The notes: generated from the sequence alone by a model not told the origin. Shown: positions 1 through 8,210, counted from the stretch's first letter. The stretch is 29,508 nucleotides of DNA from Lentisphaeria bacterium UBA4640 (GCA_002405835.1 DHMO01000070.1:1-29508); one strand, 5' to 3'. Numbers and translations: made by a program.

Positions 1-591
1 TCCGCGGCGGTGTTCGTGGTAAACCTGCGAAAGACAAGTCGCCATTTTGCCGCTGCTGGGACCGGGGCCGGTGACAACAACAATCGGCTTGTCACTTTCG
101 ATATACTCGTTTGCTCCGTAGCCGCTGTCGCTGACAATCAGGTCGACGTCGGCAGGATAGCCCTTGATGGAGCGGTGCTTGTAAACGCGCACGCCGCGGC
201 GTTCGAGTCTGTTGATGAAGTGATTGACCGCCGGGTGATCGTCGTAGCGGGTGACAACCACGGCCTTTACATTGACGCCCCACTCGCGGAGGTTGTCGAT
301 GATGAGGAGGGTATCCGCATCGTAGGCGATTCCGAAATCCGCGCGGATTTTTTTGCGCTCGATATCGCCCGAATAAATGCAGATGACAACATCAATTTTA
401 TCTTTAAGTCTCTGCAGGAGCTGGAGTTTGACGTTCGGATCGAACCCGGGAAGAATTCGCGCCGCGTGGTAGTCATACGACAGTTTACCGCCGAATTCCA
501 GATAGAGTTTGTTGTCGAAAGCCTTTGCCCGTTTAAGAATTTCTTCGGATTGTTCCTGAAGATACAGTGCGTTGTCGAAGCCCGTTTTCAT
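1..591 (-). CDS. DUF1846 (UPF0371) family protein, N-terminal part
   Basis: The reading frame runs off the left edge; 197 codons are visible from the ATG at 591. The opening part matches my memory of the DUF1846/UPF0371 family: a YLEFGGKLSYDYHAARILPG stretch, then a DPN..LLQ..KDKIDVVICI strand, an IKGYP motif and a glycine-rich VVVTGPGPSSGKMATC segment. Family members are about 500 residues long, so roughly 300 residues lie outside the window. The biochemical role is unknown to me; the glycine-rich loop followed by Lys suggests nucleotide or phosphate binding, but that is inference. The start is supported by a GAGGG ribosome-binding site five bases upstream. An 8-bp inverted repeat sits directly before it. 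Family assignment is confident, function is not. Confidence 0.85.
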   Translation of the reverse strand, partial: MKTGFDNALYLQEQSEEILKRAKAFDNKLYLEFGGKLSYDYHAARILPGFDPNVKLQLLQRLKDKIDVVICIYSGDIERKKIRADFGIAYDADTLLIIDNLREWGVNVKAVVVTRYDDHPAVNHFINRLERRGVRVYKHRSIKGYPADVDLIVSDSGYGANEYIESDKPIVVVTGPGPSSGKMATCLSQVYHEHRRG

Positions 592-598
592 TCTGCCC

Positions 599-622
599 TC
601 TCTGATGTTATAAAATCAGAGA
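599..622 (-). promoter_or_regulatory. Hairpin in the 5' leader of the DUF1846 gene
   Basis: A perfect 8-bp inverted repeat, TCTCTGAT and ATCAGAGA with an 8-base loop, lies in the leader. Its downstream arm on the minus strand runs into the AGAGGG ribosome-binding site. If it folds in the mRNA it would partly mask translation initiation. It is not followed by a T-run in the minus direction, so it is not a terminator. Confidence 0.4.
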
Positions 623-625
623 CGT

Positions 626-653
626 AATGTAGTACTTCAACGGGGAAAAACAA
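626..653 (-). promoter_or_regulatory. Putative promoter of the DUF1846 gene
   Basis: Read on the minus strand, TTGTTT (653-648) and TACATT (631-626) are separated by 16 bases and lie about 35 bases upstream of the ATG at 591. The match to the sigma-70 type is moderate. The predicted transcript would begin just before the inverted repeat at 599-622. Confidence 0.35.
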
Positions 654-745
654 GCTCTCCGCCGGATTTTCAGCGACTTTTCCTTAATTTCCGCGTTCTC
701 CGGAAAGAAACAGCGTATATTTTTCAAAAAAATTAAAAAACAGAC

Positions 746-773
746 TTGCATAATTCCCGGATACATGTATATT
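746..773 (+). promoter_or_regulatory. Putative promoter of tRNA-His
   Basis: TTGCAT (746-751) and TATATT (768-773) are spaced by 16 bases and lie about 21 bases upstream of the tRNA 5' end. This fits transcription starting near 780 with a short 5' leader removed by RNase P. Confidence 0.5.
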
Positions 774-794
774 ACTCCCATCATCCAACGAATG

Positions 795-871
795 GTGGTT
801 GTAGCTCAGTTGGTTAGAGCGCCTGGTTGTGGCCCAGGAGGTCGCGGGTTCGAACCCCGTTTACCACCCCA
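795..871 (+). tRNA. tRNA-His (anticodon GTG)
   Basis: The cloverleaf can be drawn by eye. The D arm begins GCTCAG, the anticodon stem is CCTGG/CCAGG around the loop TTGTGGC giving anticodon GTG, and the T arm is GCGGG-TTCGAAC-CCCGT. The discriminator base is C73 and CCA is encoded (869-871). The base before the acceptor stem (794) is G, as needed for the extra G-1 that pairs with C73 and is diagnostic of bacterial tRNA-His. The acceptor stem shows a T6/T67 mismatch and a G7/T66 wobble, so it is slightly weak. The gene stands alone. Confidence 0.95.
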
Positions 872-1050
872 TCTTTTATCATCTGCCGATTTTCCTGCAA
901 TCACCCAGCACAGATTCTGCCCACACAAGACAATTATATCTTATATCCCTCCGGAGGAAGAACGTCTCCGCAAGAAAAGAGTCTGCCGCCCCTGTGTTTT
1001 TTCATATCTGAAAAACAGCAAAAATAAACTCAAAAAAGTCATTCCGGCGA
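872..1050. other. Intergenic stretch after tRNA-His, no gene seen
   Basis: The longest open frame here (765-1139) runs through the tRNA and is not a gene. No stem followed by a T-run was found that would end the tRNA transcript. The only palindromic word is CCTCCGGAGG near 947, without a T-tract. Confidence 0.5.
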
Positions 1051-1080
1051 TTGGAAAAATCTCGGAGAAGGAACTATATT
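1051..1080 (+). promoter_or_regulatory. Putative promoter of the 1105-3117 gene
   Basis: TTGGAA (1051-1056) and TATATT (1075-1080) are separated by 18 bases. The predicted transcription start near 1087 leaves a short leader before the ATG at 1105. This argues against an upstream TTG start at 1051, because that codon is part of the -35 box. Confidence 0.45.
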
Positions 1081-1104
1081 TCCGGAAAATATATGAGGTT
1101 TTCC

Positions 1105-3117
1105 ATGAACGATTTTACGCTTGCGTCCGACAGTATTAATGTCCGCATCAATGCGGAATCCGGCGAAACAGAGGAACTTATCCGGAATGGGGATTCGATG
1201 AAGATGAACTGGATCGCTCCCAACGCAGGATGGGGAAAAGCCGACGGATTTCAAACGCTCGAAGTATGCAGAAACAATGACGGAATTCTCGTTTCCACGG
1301 AAAACAAACCGCAGAAACTTAAAATGTCCATCCTGAAATGCGTGAACGGCGAATTCTATGAAGAAACCTACCGCATCACAAACAGTTCCGGAATCGAATT
1401 CTTCCTCACGCGCGACAACTTTGCGCTGCATTATCCGTTCAACTGCCACCTGGCGCCACGCAAAAATCTGCTCCATGACGTCTGCGTCTCACATATCTGG
1501 TGCGGAGGCGAGAACTCCTGGATCTACTCAGAAAAGCCATCCGGAGATGAACCCGGACTCGCCGGAATCGTCACAGAAGGCTCTCTTGCCGACTACAGCA
1601 TCGATTACAATGCTGCTCTCACCTCGAACGGCTCACATTACCGCGGTGAATTCCTGCTGCATCCGGAAGACTGCATCATTGCGCCGGGAGCAACACTCAC
1701 TCTCAGCTTCCGCTGGAGCTTCCGGACAAAGCGTCCGGACCGCGAACTGCTCACCGACTGCGGACAGCGCATGTTCCTCCGCGCAGACCGGCTGACCGTC
1801 ACGCCCGGAGAACCGGTCCGCGGAACTCTGCAGACCGCTTTTTCATGGGATTCGCTCGCCATTGATGCGGCGGACGGCACAGCGGTTTATACCAAAAACG
1901 CCTCCTCCGCGAACTGGGAATGCTCGTTCGCAACGCCCGGCGAACGCAAAATCCGCTTCACTGCGGCCGGCCACTCGGCGTGGATCAATATCAATGTCAT
2001 GGAACCGACTGCGGGCATTCTGATTCGCCGCGCCCGCTTCATCGCGGAAAAACAGCAATACCACGCACCCGGAAGCCACCTCGACGGAGCGTGTCTGATT
2101 TACGACCGGACAACCGGGCGGCAGTTCTGCGACAACGTCTTCAGCGATTCCAATTCCGCACGGGAACGCATCTCCATGGGCTGCACGCTTGCACTTGCAC
2201 AGCAAAGCTCCCCCTCGCCGCTCCTCGAAAACGCACTCAGGAAATACCGGGCATACATTGAACGCGAACTTCTTGATCTCCGCACCATGACCGTTTTCGA
2301 TTCCCCGTGCCGCGGAGGAAATCTCCGCGCATACGACTACCCGTGGATGGCTTTTTTCTATCTTGAATACGCCAAAGCCATGCACGAACCGGAGACGCTC
2401 AAAGCCGCCGCGGGAATCATGCTCTCCTACTATGCAATTGTCGAAAAAACCGGACAGGACTCACCCTGCATCGAAGATTACCGTCTGTTCTGCGCTCTTG
2501 AGACAAACGGATTCCATGCGGAAGCCGGAAAACTGAAAGCGGCGGCGCTGCATCATGCGGATTCGATTCTTGCGCGCGGAACCGCGATGTATTCGGAAGA
2601 GGTTTCGTACACGCAGGCGCAATTTGCACTCAAAATTATCAGTCTCTGCCAGGCGTTCCGGATGTCCGGCAACCGGAAATATCTGAAAATCGTCCCCGAT
2701 TTCCTGCGCAGTGTCTATGCCTTCGGCGGAGAACAGCCTGATTTTCACTGTTTCGGTCAGGGAGTGCGCTACTGGGACCTCTACTGGTTCGGAAAAATGA
2801 AAACCTACGGCGACACCATGCCGCAATGGCTCTCCTCCTGCACCGGGGAAATGTTCATGCTCTGCGGCGAAGTTCTCGAAGATCCGGAGATGAGCGCATT
2901 CGGACGCGCCATTCTGAAGAACTCGCTCTGTGTCTGCAGCCGCGACGGCTTTGCCTCCGCAAGCTATCTGGTTCCGTACAAAGTCCGCATTTTCTACCCG
3001 GAAGGCGAACCGGAAAAGCAGCATTTTCCCGCGGGAACAGTGTACGGAAAACGCTATGATGACTGGGCGGACGACCAGGACTGGTCTCTCTGTTTTGCGG
3101 CGATCCGCAAAGTTTGA
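1105..3117 (+). CDS. Unrecognised two-part protein, possibly glycosidase-like
   Basis: The product is 670 residues; I do not recognise a named family. The first 310 residues or so look like two beta-sandwich modules (alternating short strands, many aromatic residues, WECSFATPGERKIRFTAAG). From about 320 on the protein is helical with repeated aromatic pairs (YDYPWMAFFYLEYAK, YWDLYWFGKMKTYGDTMPQW). That resembles the six-hairpin (alpha/alpha) toroid of many carbohydrate-active enzymes. No signal peptide is seen, so a cytoplasmic location is likely. The ATG at 1105 has GAGG six bases upstream. The stop lies only three bases from the convergent stop of the ABC permease gene. A glycan-related enzyme is a guess from fold appearance; no catalytic pair can be pointed to with certainty. 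Confidence 0.7.
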   Translation: MNDFTLASDSINVRINAESGETEELIRNGDSMKMNWIAPNAGWGKADGFQTLEVCRNNDGILVSTENKPQKLKMSILKCVNGEFYEETYRITNSSGIEFFLTRDNFALHYPFNCHLAPRKNLLHDVCVSHIWCGGENSWIYSEKPSGDEPGLAGIVTEGSLADYSIDYNAALTSNGSHYRGEFLLHPEDCIIAPGATLTLSFRWSFRTKRPDRELLTDCGQRMFLRADRLTVTPGEPVRGTLQTAFSWDSLAIDAADGTAVYTKNASSANWECSFATPGERKIRFTAAGHSAWININVMEPTAGILIRRARFIAEKQQYHAPGSHLDGACLIYDRTTGRQFCDNVFSDSNSARERISMGCTLALAQQSSPSPLLENALRKYRAYIERELLDLRTMTVFDSPCRGGNLRAYDYPWMAFFYLEYAKAMHEPETLKAAAGIMLSYYAIVEKTGQDSPCIEDYRLFCALETNGFHAEAGKLKAAALHHADSILARGTAMYSEEVSYTQAQFALKIISLCQAFRMSGNRKYLKIVPDFLRSVYAFGGEQPDFHCFGQGVRYWDLYWFGKMKTYGDTMPQWLSSCTGEMFMLCGEVLEDPEMSAFGRAILKNSLCVCSRDGFASASYLVPYKVRIFYPEGEPEKQHFPAGTVYGKRYDDWADDQDWSLCFAAIRKV

Positions 3118-3120
3118 AAA

Positions 3121-4386
3121 TCACTCCGACCGCAGTACGTCAATCGGGTTCTGCTGGGCGGCTTTCCAGGCTGGATAGGTTCCGAACAGTACACCGATTA
3201 CGGCACTGATGAGAAGCGCAAGGATGATGAACCAAATTGAAAACGCCGTCGGCATCGCGGCGTAATGCGTCACAAGAAGCGCAATCAGGACTCCGAGGGC
3301 AACGCCCGTTGCACCGCCGATTGAGGTCAGGAAAATCGTTTCAAAAAGGAACTGGCGGATGATATCCGATTTCTGCGCGCCAAGCGCCCGGCGCGTGCCG
3401 ATCTCCTTGCGCCGCTCATAGACATTCGCAAGCATGATGTTCATGATGCCGATTCCGCCGACCAGAAGCGAAATGCCGGCAATCGAACTCATCACGATCG
3501 TGAAAATGTTCTGCGTCTGCTCCTGCTGCTTCAGAAGATCCAGCGGAACAAGCATGGTCCAGTCCTTCGTTTCCGAATGCAGTTTCGCCATGTAGGAGGA
3601 GATGCGTTTCGACGTGTAGTCAATGTAGCTGACGTCGCGCACGCGGATGATGAAGGTGTCGAAATCGACGTCCTCGACAGTGGCGTTGCGGGAACTGGTG
3701 TCGTATGCCTTTTTGCCGAAAATGGAGTCGGACGCCATGATGGTGATGAAAATGCAGTCGTTCGGGCTGCCGATTCCGGGAATGCTCGTGCCGCAAAGGT
3801 TTTCCGCGATGCCGACGATCCGGAAGATGTCGCGCTCAATCATGATCGTGCTGCCTACAATGTTCTTTTCTCCGAGCGAAAAGAGCTGGCGGCGGACGTT
3901 GCTCCCGATGACGCAGTTGTTCGTGATGCCGTCGATCGGCGACAGCCAGCGTCCCTGCACGATCTGCGAACGGCTGAAGCCGAGAAAATCGGTCGAAACG
4001 CCAACCAGCGAAAGGTCAAGACGTTTCATGCCGCTGAGAATTTTCTTGCGGGCGTTGCGGGCGACTGAAACGGTCTCGACGTTGTCCATCTTGCGGATGT
4101 GCTCCAGGTCGGAAACCGTAATTCCGTAGCGTTCCATCAGACTGTTTCCGGAGGAGTCGGAGACATCTTTTCCGGACGCGGGCGGCTTGCGCGTGGCGAC
4201 AATGATTTTATCCGTGCCCATCGCCTCGATCTGAGCGAGAGCCTGAATTTTTGCGCCCTCTGAAATCGCGAGCATCGCAATGACGCTGCCCACGCCGAAG
4301 ATAATGCCGAGCGACGTCAGAATCGAGCGCACCTTGTGGCGCATCAGATTGCTGAACGAAAGTTTGAGCTGGTCGTGTATCCGCAT
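3121..4386 (-). CDS. MacB/FtsX-type ABC transporter permease
   Basis: The product is 421 residues and the last gene of the secretin-adaptor-ABC operon. It has the layout of MacB-type permeases: an N-terminal membrane helix (VRSILTSLGIIFGVGSVIAM), a periplasmic domain of about 240 residues, then three C-terminal helices. The typical FtsX-domain segment (GGIGIMNIMLANVYERRKEI with GTRRALGA next) precedes the last two helices. Proteins of this class couple ATP hydrolysis to conformational change across the periplasm rather than forming a classic channel. The ATG at 4386 lies one base after the ATPase stop (TAA at 4388-4390), with GGAG ten bases upstream. An in-frame ATG at 4416 would overlap the ATPase gene and is less likely. 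The substrate is unknown; peptides, lipoproteins or a macrolide-like compound are all possible. Confidence 0.93.
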   Translation of the reverse strand: MRIHDQLKLSFSNLMRHKVRSILTSLGIIFGVGSVIAMLAISEGAKIQALAQIEAMGTDKIIVATRKPPASGKDVSDSSGNSLMERYGITVSDLEHIRKMDNVETVSVARNARKKILSGMKRLDLSLVGVSTDFLGFSRSQIVQGRWLSPIDGITNNCVIGSNVRRQLFSLGEKNIVGSTIMIERDIFRIVGIAENLCGTSIPGIGSPNDCIFITIMASDSIFGKKAYDTSSRNATVEDVDFDTFIIRVRDVSYIDYTSKRISSYMAKLHSETKDWTMLVPLDLLKQQEQTQNIFTIVMSSIAGISLLVGGIGIMNIMLANVYERRKEIGTRRALGAQKSDIIRQFLFETIFLTSIGGATGVALGVLIALLVTHYAAMPTAFSIWFIILALLISAVIGVLFGTYPAWKAAQQNPIDVLRSE

Positions 4387-4387
4387 C

Positions 4388-5116
4388 TTACTGAAACTCC
4401 TGCGTGGTTCCCGCAATGTTGTCGATAATCTTCCAGACGGTTCCGTTGCGGAGGTAAATCACCCGGTCGTAATGCGGCTCATAGTACGGGTTGTGCGTGA
4501 CCATGACAATCGTCGTCCCAGCATCGTGCAGTTCATGGAAAAGATTCATTATCTCCGCGCCGGTCTTCTCGTCCAGATTTCCGGTCGGCTCATCCGCAAG
4601 AATAAAGGTCGGATTGTTGACAAGGGAACGGGCGACGGCGACGCGCTGGCATTCGCCGCCTGAAAGCTGTGTCGGACGGTGATCCAGACGGTGCGCGAGC
4701 TTCACGCGTTCCGCCATATACGCGGAAATTTCATGGCGTTTCTTCGCCGGAACTTCCGCATAGAGCATCGGGACCTCGATATTCTCCTGCACGGTCAGAT
4801 GCGGAAACAGATTGAACGCCTGAAACACGAACCCGATCTTGATGTTGCGGACCCGCGTCAGTTCGTAGTCGCTCATTTTGGAAACATCGAGACCATCCAG
4901 ACGGTATTCCCCGCTCGTGGGCTTGTCGAGCAGACCGAGAATGTTCAGCATCGTCGATTTACCCGAACCGGAGGAACCCATGATTCCGATGAACTCTCCG
5001 CGCCAGACGTCATAGTTCACGCCCTTCAGGACCGGAACGGGAACGGTTCCGGCATAATAGGTTTTGCGAATATCGGCGAGGTGAAGCGCCTCACGCTTTT
5101 CCGCTGTCTCCGCCAT
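4388..5116 (-). CDS. MacB/LolD-type ABC transporter ATPase
   Basis: The product is 242 residues, the standard length for a stand-alone LolD/MacB-class ATPase. Visible motifs are Walker A GSSGSGKST (47-55), the Q-loop glutamine in FVFQAFNL (about 99), the signature LSGGECQRVAVARSL (from 151), Walker B FILADEPTGNLD (from 171) and the switch histidine in VMVTHN (about 208). It should energise the FtsX-type permease encoded directly downstream. The start at 5116 is chosen because GAGG, overlapping the adaptor's TGA stop, lies six bases upstream. The open frame extends 67 codons further up, but that part is antisense-like and inside the adaptor gene. Confidence 0.95.
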   Translation of the reverse strand: MAETAEKREALHLADIRKTYYAGTVPVPVLKGVNYDVWRGEFIGIMGSSGSGKSTMLNILGLLDKPTSGEYRLDGLDVSKMSDYELTRVRNIKIGFVFQAFNLFPHLTVQENIEVPMLYAEVPAKKRHEISAYMAERVKLAHRLDHRPTQLSGGECQRVAVARSLVNNPTFILADEPTGNLDEKTGAEIMNLFHELHDAGTTIVMVTHNPYYEPHYDRVIYLRNGTVWKIIDNIAGTTQEFQ

Positions 5117-5123
5117 GCGCGCC

Positions 5124-6632
5124 TCACTTGCCGCCCTGGAACGGACGGTAAAGGAAGACGTCGTCCCCCTCATCAAGTCCTTCCGTGACCTCGACGAAAT
5201 TGTTGTTCGATTCGCCGATTTTGATAAAGACCTTTTCCGGACCGCCGAGCGTTTTGCGGTAGACCAGCAGTTTGCCGTTCTCCTCAAACACCGCTTCAAT
5301 CGGAATATAAAGAACATCTTTCAGAATCCGCGAAACAACTTCAACCTGCACGCTCATTCCGCTGACGATGCGCGGATCGTTGCCCGAAAAATCAACCACG
5401 GTGCGGTAGATTTTCGGACTGTTCTGATCCCACGGAATCAGGTTCACCGGAAGCTGGGCGATACGCTTGATATGACCGTTCATCTTGATGGTCTGAATCG
5501 AATCCGGCGTGATGATCACACGGTCGCCGACCGAGATTTTCGAACGGTACTGCTCCGGCAGGTTCACATCGACGATCATCTTGCTCATGTCCGGAATTGT
5601 GATGATGACCTGCTTGCGGCGGGCGTCCATGCCGACTTTCACCTCCGGATTGCCCCAGCGGCGGTCGGGGTCGCCGTACATGACAATGCCTGAAACCGGA
5701 GCGCGGAGAGTCATCATCGGGAGATAAGACTGATGTTTCGCCAAGTCGCGTTCCAGCTTGCGGATCTGCGTTTCATGCTGGAAAATCTGCTTTTTCTTCT
5801 GGGCAAGAGAGGCTTCGGTGCGGACTTTGGTTTTCTTCATGTTCAGCCGCGCCTGCGCAAGTTTGTTGCGCAGGTCCTTGAGTTTGTTCGGCTGCGTGTA
5901 ACGCTTGAAGATTTTTCGTTCGAGAACGGCGCTGTTGTACTTTGTCTTTGCACTGTCCCGCTTCTGACGGGCCGTCTCAATGTTCTGCTGAGCCTTCTCC
6001 TCCGCCGCGGCGTCGGAATAGACGGTTGTCGCAACCTCGTCCTCCAGATCGGTCAGGGCGTCCTCCGCATCCTCCAGAGTTTTCTTGGCTTCATCGACTT
6101 TGAGCTGCTGTTCATCGCGGTCGCGCGGTCCCTCCAGACGCCAGTATTTGCTGTACGCAGCCTCGGCGTCGGAAACGTTGTCGCGGGCGGTGCGGATATC
6201 CGCCTCGTTGGTGCTGATGAGAATCGCAAGTTCATCCATTGCGATTTCCAGATCCTTGCGGCGGTTGTCCAGACTCACCTTGAGGTCGTCGATCTTGAGC
6301 ACAAGGTCGTAAGTTTCATATTCGGCGACGATTTCTCCGGCTTTGACTTCCTTGTTTTCATCGACGACTTTCACGAGCTTGGTTCCCCACGGAGCCTCCA
6401 TCGCCAGTTTGTGTTTGGTCTTCGCATTGACGCTTCCGGTCAGCATGACGCCGAGAATGAGCTCACCTTTTTTCGCAGTGTAAATGCGGTCGGGAGCCTT
6501 CGAATCGCTCTGCTGCTCTCCGGATTTTTCCGGAAAGAGACGCGGACGGAACACAAATCCGGCAACTGCGGCGAGCACAAGGACCGTCAGGGCGAGAAGA
6601 ATCAGCTTCCGCTTTTTCGGTCCGTTTTTCAT
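5124..6632 (-). CDS. HlyD/MacA-family periplasmic adaptor protein
   Basis: The product is 502 residues. It has one N-terminal membrane anchor (KRKLILLALTVLVLAAVAGF), a split lipoyl-like region (first half near EAPWGTKLVKVVDENKEVKA, second half LRAPVSGIVMYGD), and between them a long charged coiled coil of roughly 200 residues, then beta-barrel and membrane-proximal domains. This is the adaptor role of MacA/HlyD, linking an inner-membrane pump to an outer-membrane conduit. The coiled coil is longer than I expect for a TolC-dependent MacA, which may reflect a different partner. Its ATG overlaps the secretin stop (ATGA at 6632-6629), so translation is probably coupled to the secretin. Confidence 0.92.
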   Translation of the reverse strand: MKNGPKKRKLILLALTVLVLAAVAGFVFRPRLFPEKSGEQQSDSKAPDRIYTAKKGELILGVMLTGSVNAKTKHKLAMEAPWGTKLVKVVDENKEVKAGEIVAEYETYDLVLKIDDLKVSLDNRRKDLEIAMDELAILISTNEADIRTARDNVSDAEAAYSKYWRLEGPRDRDEQQLKVDEAKKTLEDAEDALTDLEDEVATTVYSDAAAEEKAQQNIETARQKRDSAKTKYNSAVLERKIFKRYTQPNKLKDLRNKLAQARLNMKKTKVRTEASLAQKKKQIFQHETQIRKLERDLAKHQSYLPMMTLRAPVSGIVMYGDPDRRWGNPEVKVGMDARRKQVIITIPDMSKMIVDVNLPEQYRSKISVGDRVIITPDSIQTIKMNGHIKRIAQLPVNLIPWDQNSPKIYRTVVDFSGNDPRIVSGMSVQVEVVSRILKDVLYIPIEAVFEENGKLLVYRKTLGGPEKVFIKIGESNNNFVEVTEGLDEGDDVFLYRPFQGGK

Positions 6633-8077
6633 TTGCGCTCCGCCTTCGGGTTGCCCTCTTCATCGCTTCCGGTATTGAAGAACTGTTTCCAGAAGCCGTC
6701 CTTGTCCGCATCGGAGGAACGCTGCGGGTAGTTCGGGGAATCGAAGATGACTTCAGAGTCGTGGTAAGCCTCGCCGATGTCCTTAATCTCCTTCACGCTC
6801 TTTTCCGGATCAATCACGACCGAATACGGATTCGGCAGAATGTGGACTTTCATGAAGAAAACGAGCTGCTTGTCATACGTCGTCGCATCCTTCGCGGTGA
6901 AAAGCTCGCCAATCAACGGAATGTCGCTCAGAAACGGCGTCTTGCGCAGCGATTCGGAAACTTCACTCGAATAGAGCCCGCCGAGCATGATGATCTCGCC
7001 GTCGGCGGCGGTCAGACGCGTCTTGATGTTGCGGACTGAAACGACAGGGACGTTGTTGTAGACCGGGTTTTCGCTGTTCGAACCGGACACGCTGAATTTT
7101 TCATAGCGGACCGCGATCGTGATTTCCGGGTTGATTTCCAGCTGAACCGTATCGTTGTTGATGAGAGTCGGCGTGATGTTGAGCTTGATGCCGGTGCGTT
7201 TGAACTTGGCGCTCTGGGAAACCGCGCTGTTGGTGACGGTGTTTTCCTGATACGGCAGGTCTTCACCTGTGCTCATGCTGGCCTTCATGCCGAGGTCGGC
7301 AATGACGTTCGGGGCGGCGAGAATCCGGGCGTCCGAACTGGTGGTGAGCCAGCGGAGCGCGGCCTCAAGCGTCGACGTGCTCTCGCCCGCCTTGCCGAGC
7401 GCGACGGGGAAGAAATCGAATCCGGAACTCTCTCCGGAGGTCGTCTTCTGGGTCGGGCTGTTCAGCGAGTAGCCGTAAGTGCTGGTGGTGTTCGTCCCCG
7501 CGTCGAAATGCGAGTACTGGAACTTCACGTCCCTCTGTTCGCCCTGCTGGGTGGAAACTTCGATGATCTGCGTTTCCACAAGCACCTGGGGAAGCGGAAC
7601 GTCGAGCGCAAGCAGAGTCGCCTTGATGGTCGGCACCTTGTCGCGCAGGACATTGATCACGACGGTGTTCTGATTCGGGGAAGTCTCGCAGGTTCCGCTT
7701 TCGGCGAGCGCGGCTTCTATGGCGTCCTTCGCGGAATCCGCATCCACGAAACGGAAGCGGTAGACAATCACCGAACGTTTCGGAGCTTCCGGATTCTCGT
7801 TCATCACATCGGTAACGACCAGATACGGTTTATCCGGAATGTACCGTTTCGGTGTGACGACGGGACGGGCGCTGTTTTTGAACAGAGCCTCCAGCCGTTT
7901 GATGACAGCTTCCTTGCCGCGTCCGGTGAAACCTGCGGCAATCTGCTTTTCCTCAATCTTCTTCTCCTCGGCTCCGCTTGTCTTCGCACTCTCCTGCGCC
8001 GAAAGCGGACTCATTCCGACCGGCAGAGCTGCCGCCATAAGCAGCACCAGCAGTCCGGAGTATTTTACGGACAGCAT
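6629..8077 (-). CDS. Short secretin (GspD/PilQ superfamily)
   Basis: The product is 482 residues. A signal peptide (LLVLLMAAALPVGMSPLSAQ) is followed by a charged linker, one N-domain at about 105-160, then the secretin domain from about 165. The C-terminal hallmark reads TPFLSDIPLIGELF, followed by QLVFFMKVHILP. There is a polar tail of about 60 residues. It is far shorter than type II GspD (usually above 600) because it carries a single N-domain; there is no lipobox Cys. Secretins form outer-membrane gates. Here it is the first gene of an operon encoding an adaptor, ATPase and permease, and no pseudopilin, GspE or GspF genes are nearby. The start at 8077 has AAGG nine bases upstream and gives a proper signal peptide. 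An ATG at 8131 overlaps the putative promoter. Confidence 0.9.
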   Translation of the reverse strand: MLSVKYSGLLVLLMAAALPVGMSPLSAQESAKTSGAEEKKIEEKQIAAGFTGRGKEAVIKRLEALFKNSARPVVTPKRYIPDKPYLVVTDVMNENPEAPKRSVIVYRFRFVDADSAKDAIEAALAESGTCETSPNQNTVVINVLRDKVPTIKATLLALDVPLPQVLVETQIIEVSTQQGEQRDVKFQYSHFDAGTNTTSTYGYSLNSPTQKTTSGESSGFDFFPVALGKAGESTSTLEAALRWLTTSSDARILAAPNVIADLGMKASMSTGEDLPYQENTVTNSAVSQSAKFKRTGIKLNITPTLINNDTVQLEINPEITIAVRYEKFSVSGSNSENPVYNNVPVVSVRNIKTRLTAADGEIIMLGGLYSSEVSESLRKTPFLSDIPLIGELFTAKDATTYDKQLVFFMKVHILPNPYSVVIDPEKSVKEIKDIGEAYHDSEVIFDSPNYPQRSSDADKDGFWKQFFNTGSDEEGNPKAERK

Positions 8078-8126
8078 TATAAAAAACCTTTCATATTCAG
8101 CATCAATGATTTTACGGGGGTCCTTA

Positions 8127-8155
8127 ATCATACAATCATTTCTCCGCTTTTTCAA
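8127..8155 (-). promoter_or_regulatory. Putative promoter of the secretin-ABC operon
   Basis: On the minus strand TTGAAA (8155-8150) and TATGAT (8132-8127) are separated by 17 bases, a good sigma-70-like match. The start point near 8120 gives a leader of about 43 bases and supports the ATG at 8077 as the translational start. Confidence 0.6.
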
Positions 8156-8210
8156 GAGCCGAAAGAAAGAAAAATGAAGAAAAATTTTCCAGAAAATTTC
8201 GGGTGTGCCA

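Noticed and set aside
10..627. 205-codon plus-strand open frame
   Set aside because: It is the antisense shadow of the DUF1846 gene, whose minus-strand translation matches a known family and has a ribosome-binding site.
8078..8131. Earlier secretin start at 8131
   Set aside because: The codon lies in the predicted -10 box, and the resulting N-terminus would bury the clear signal peptide that begins at 8077.
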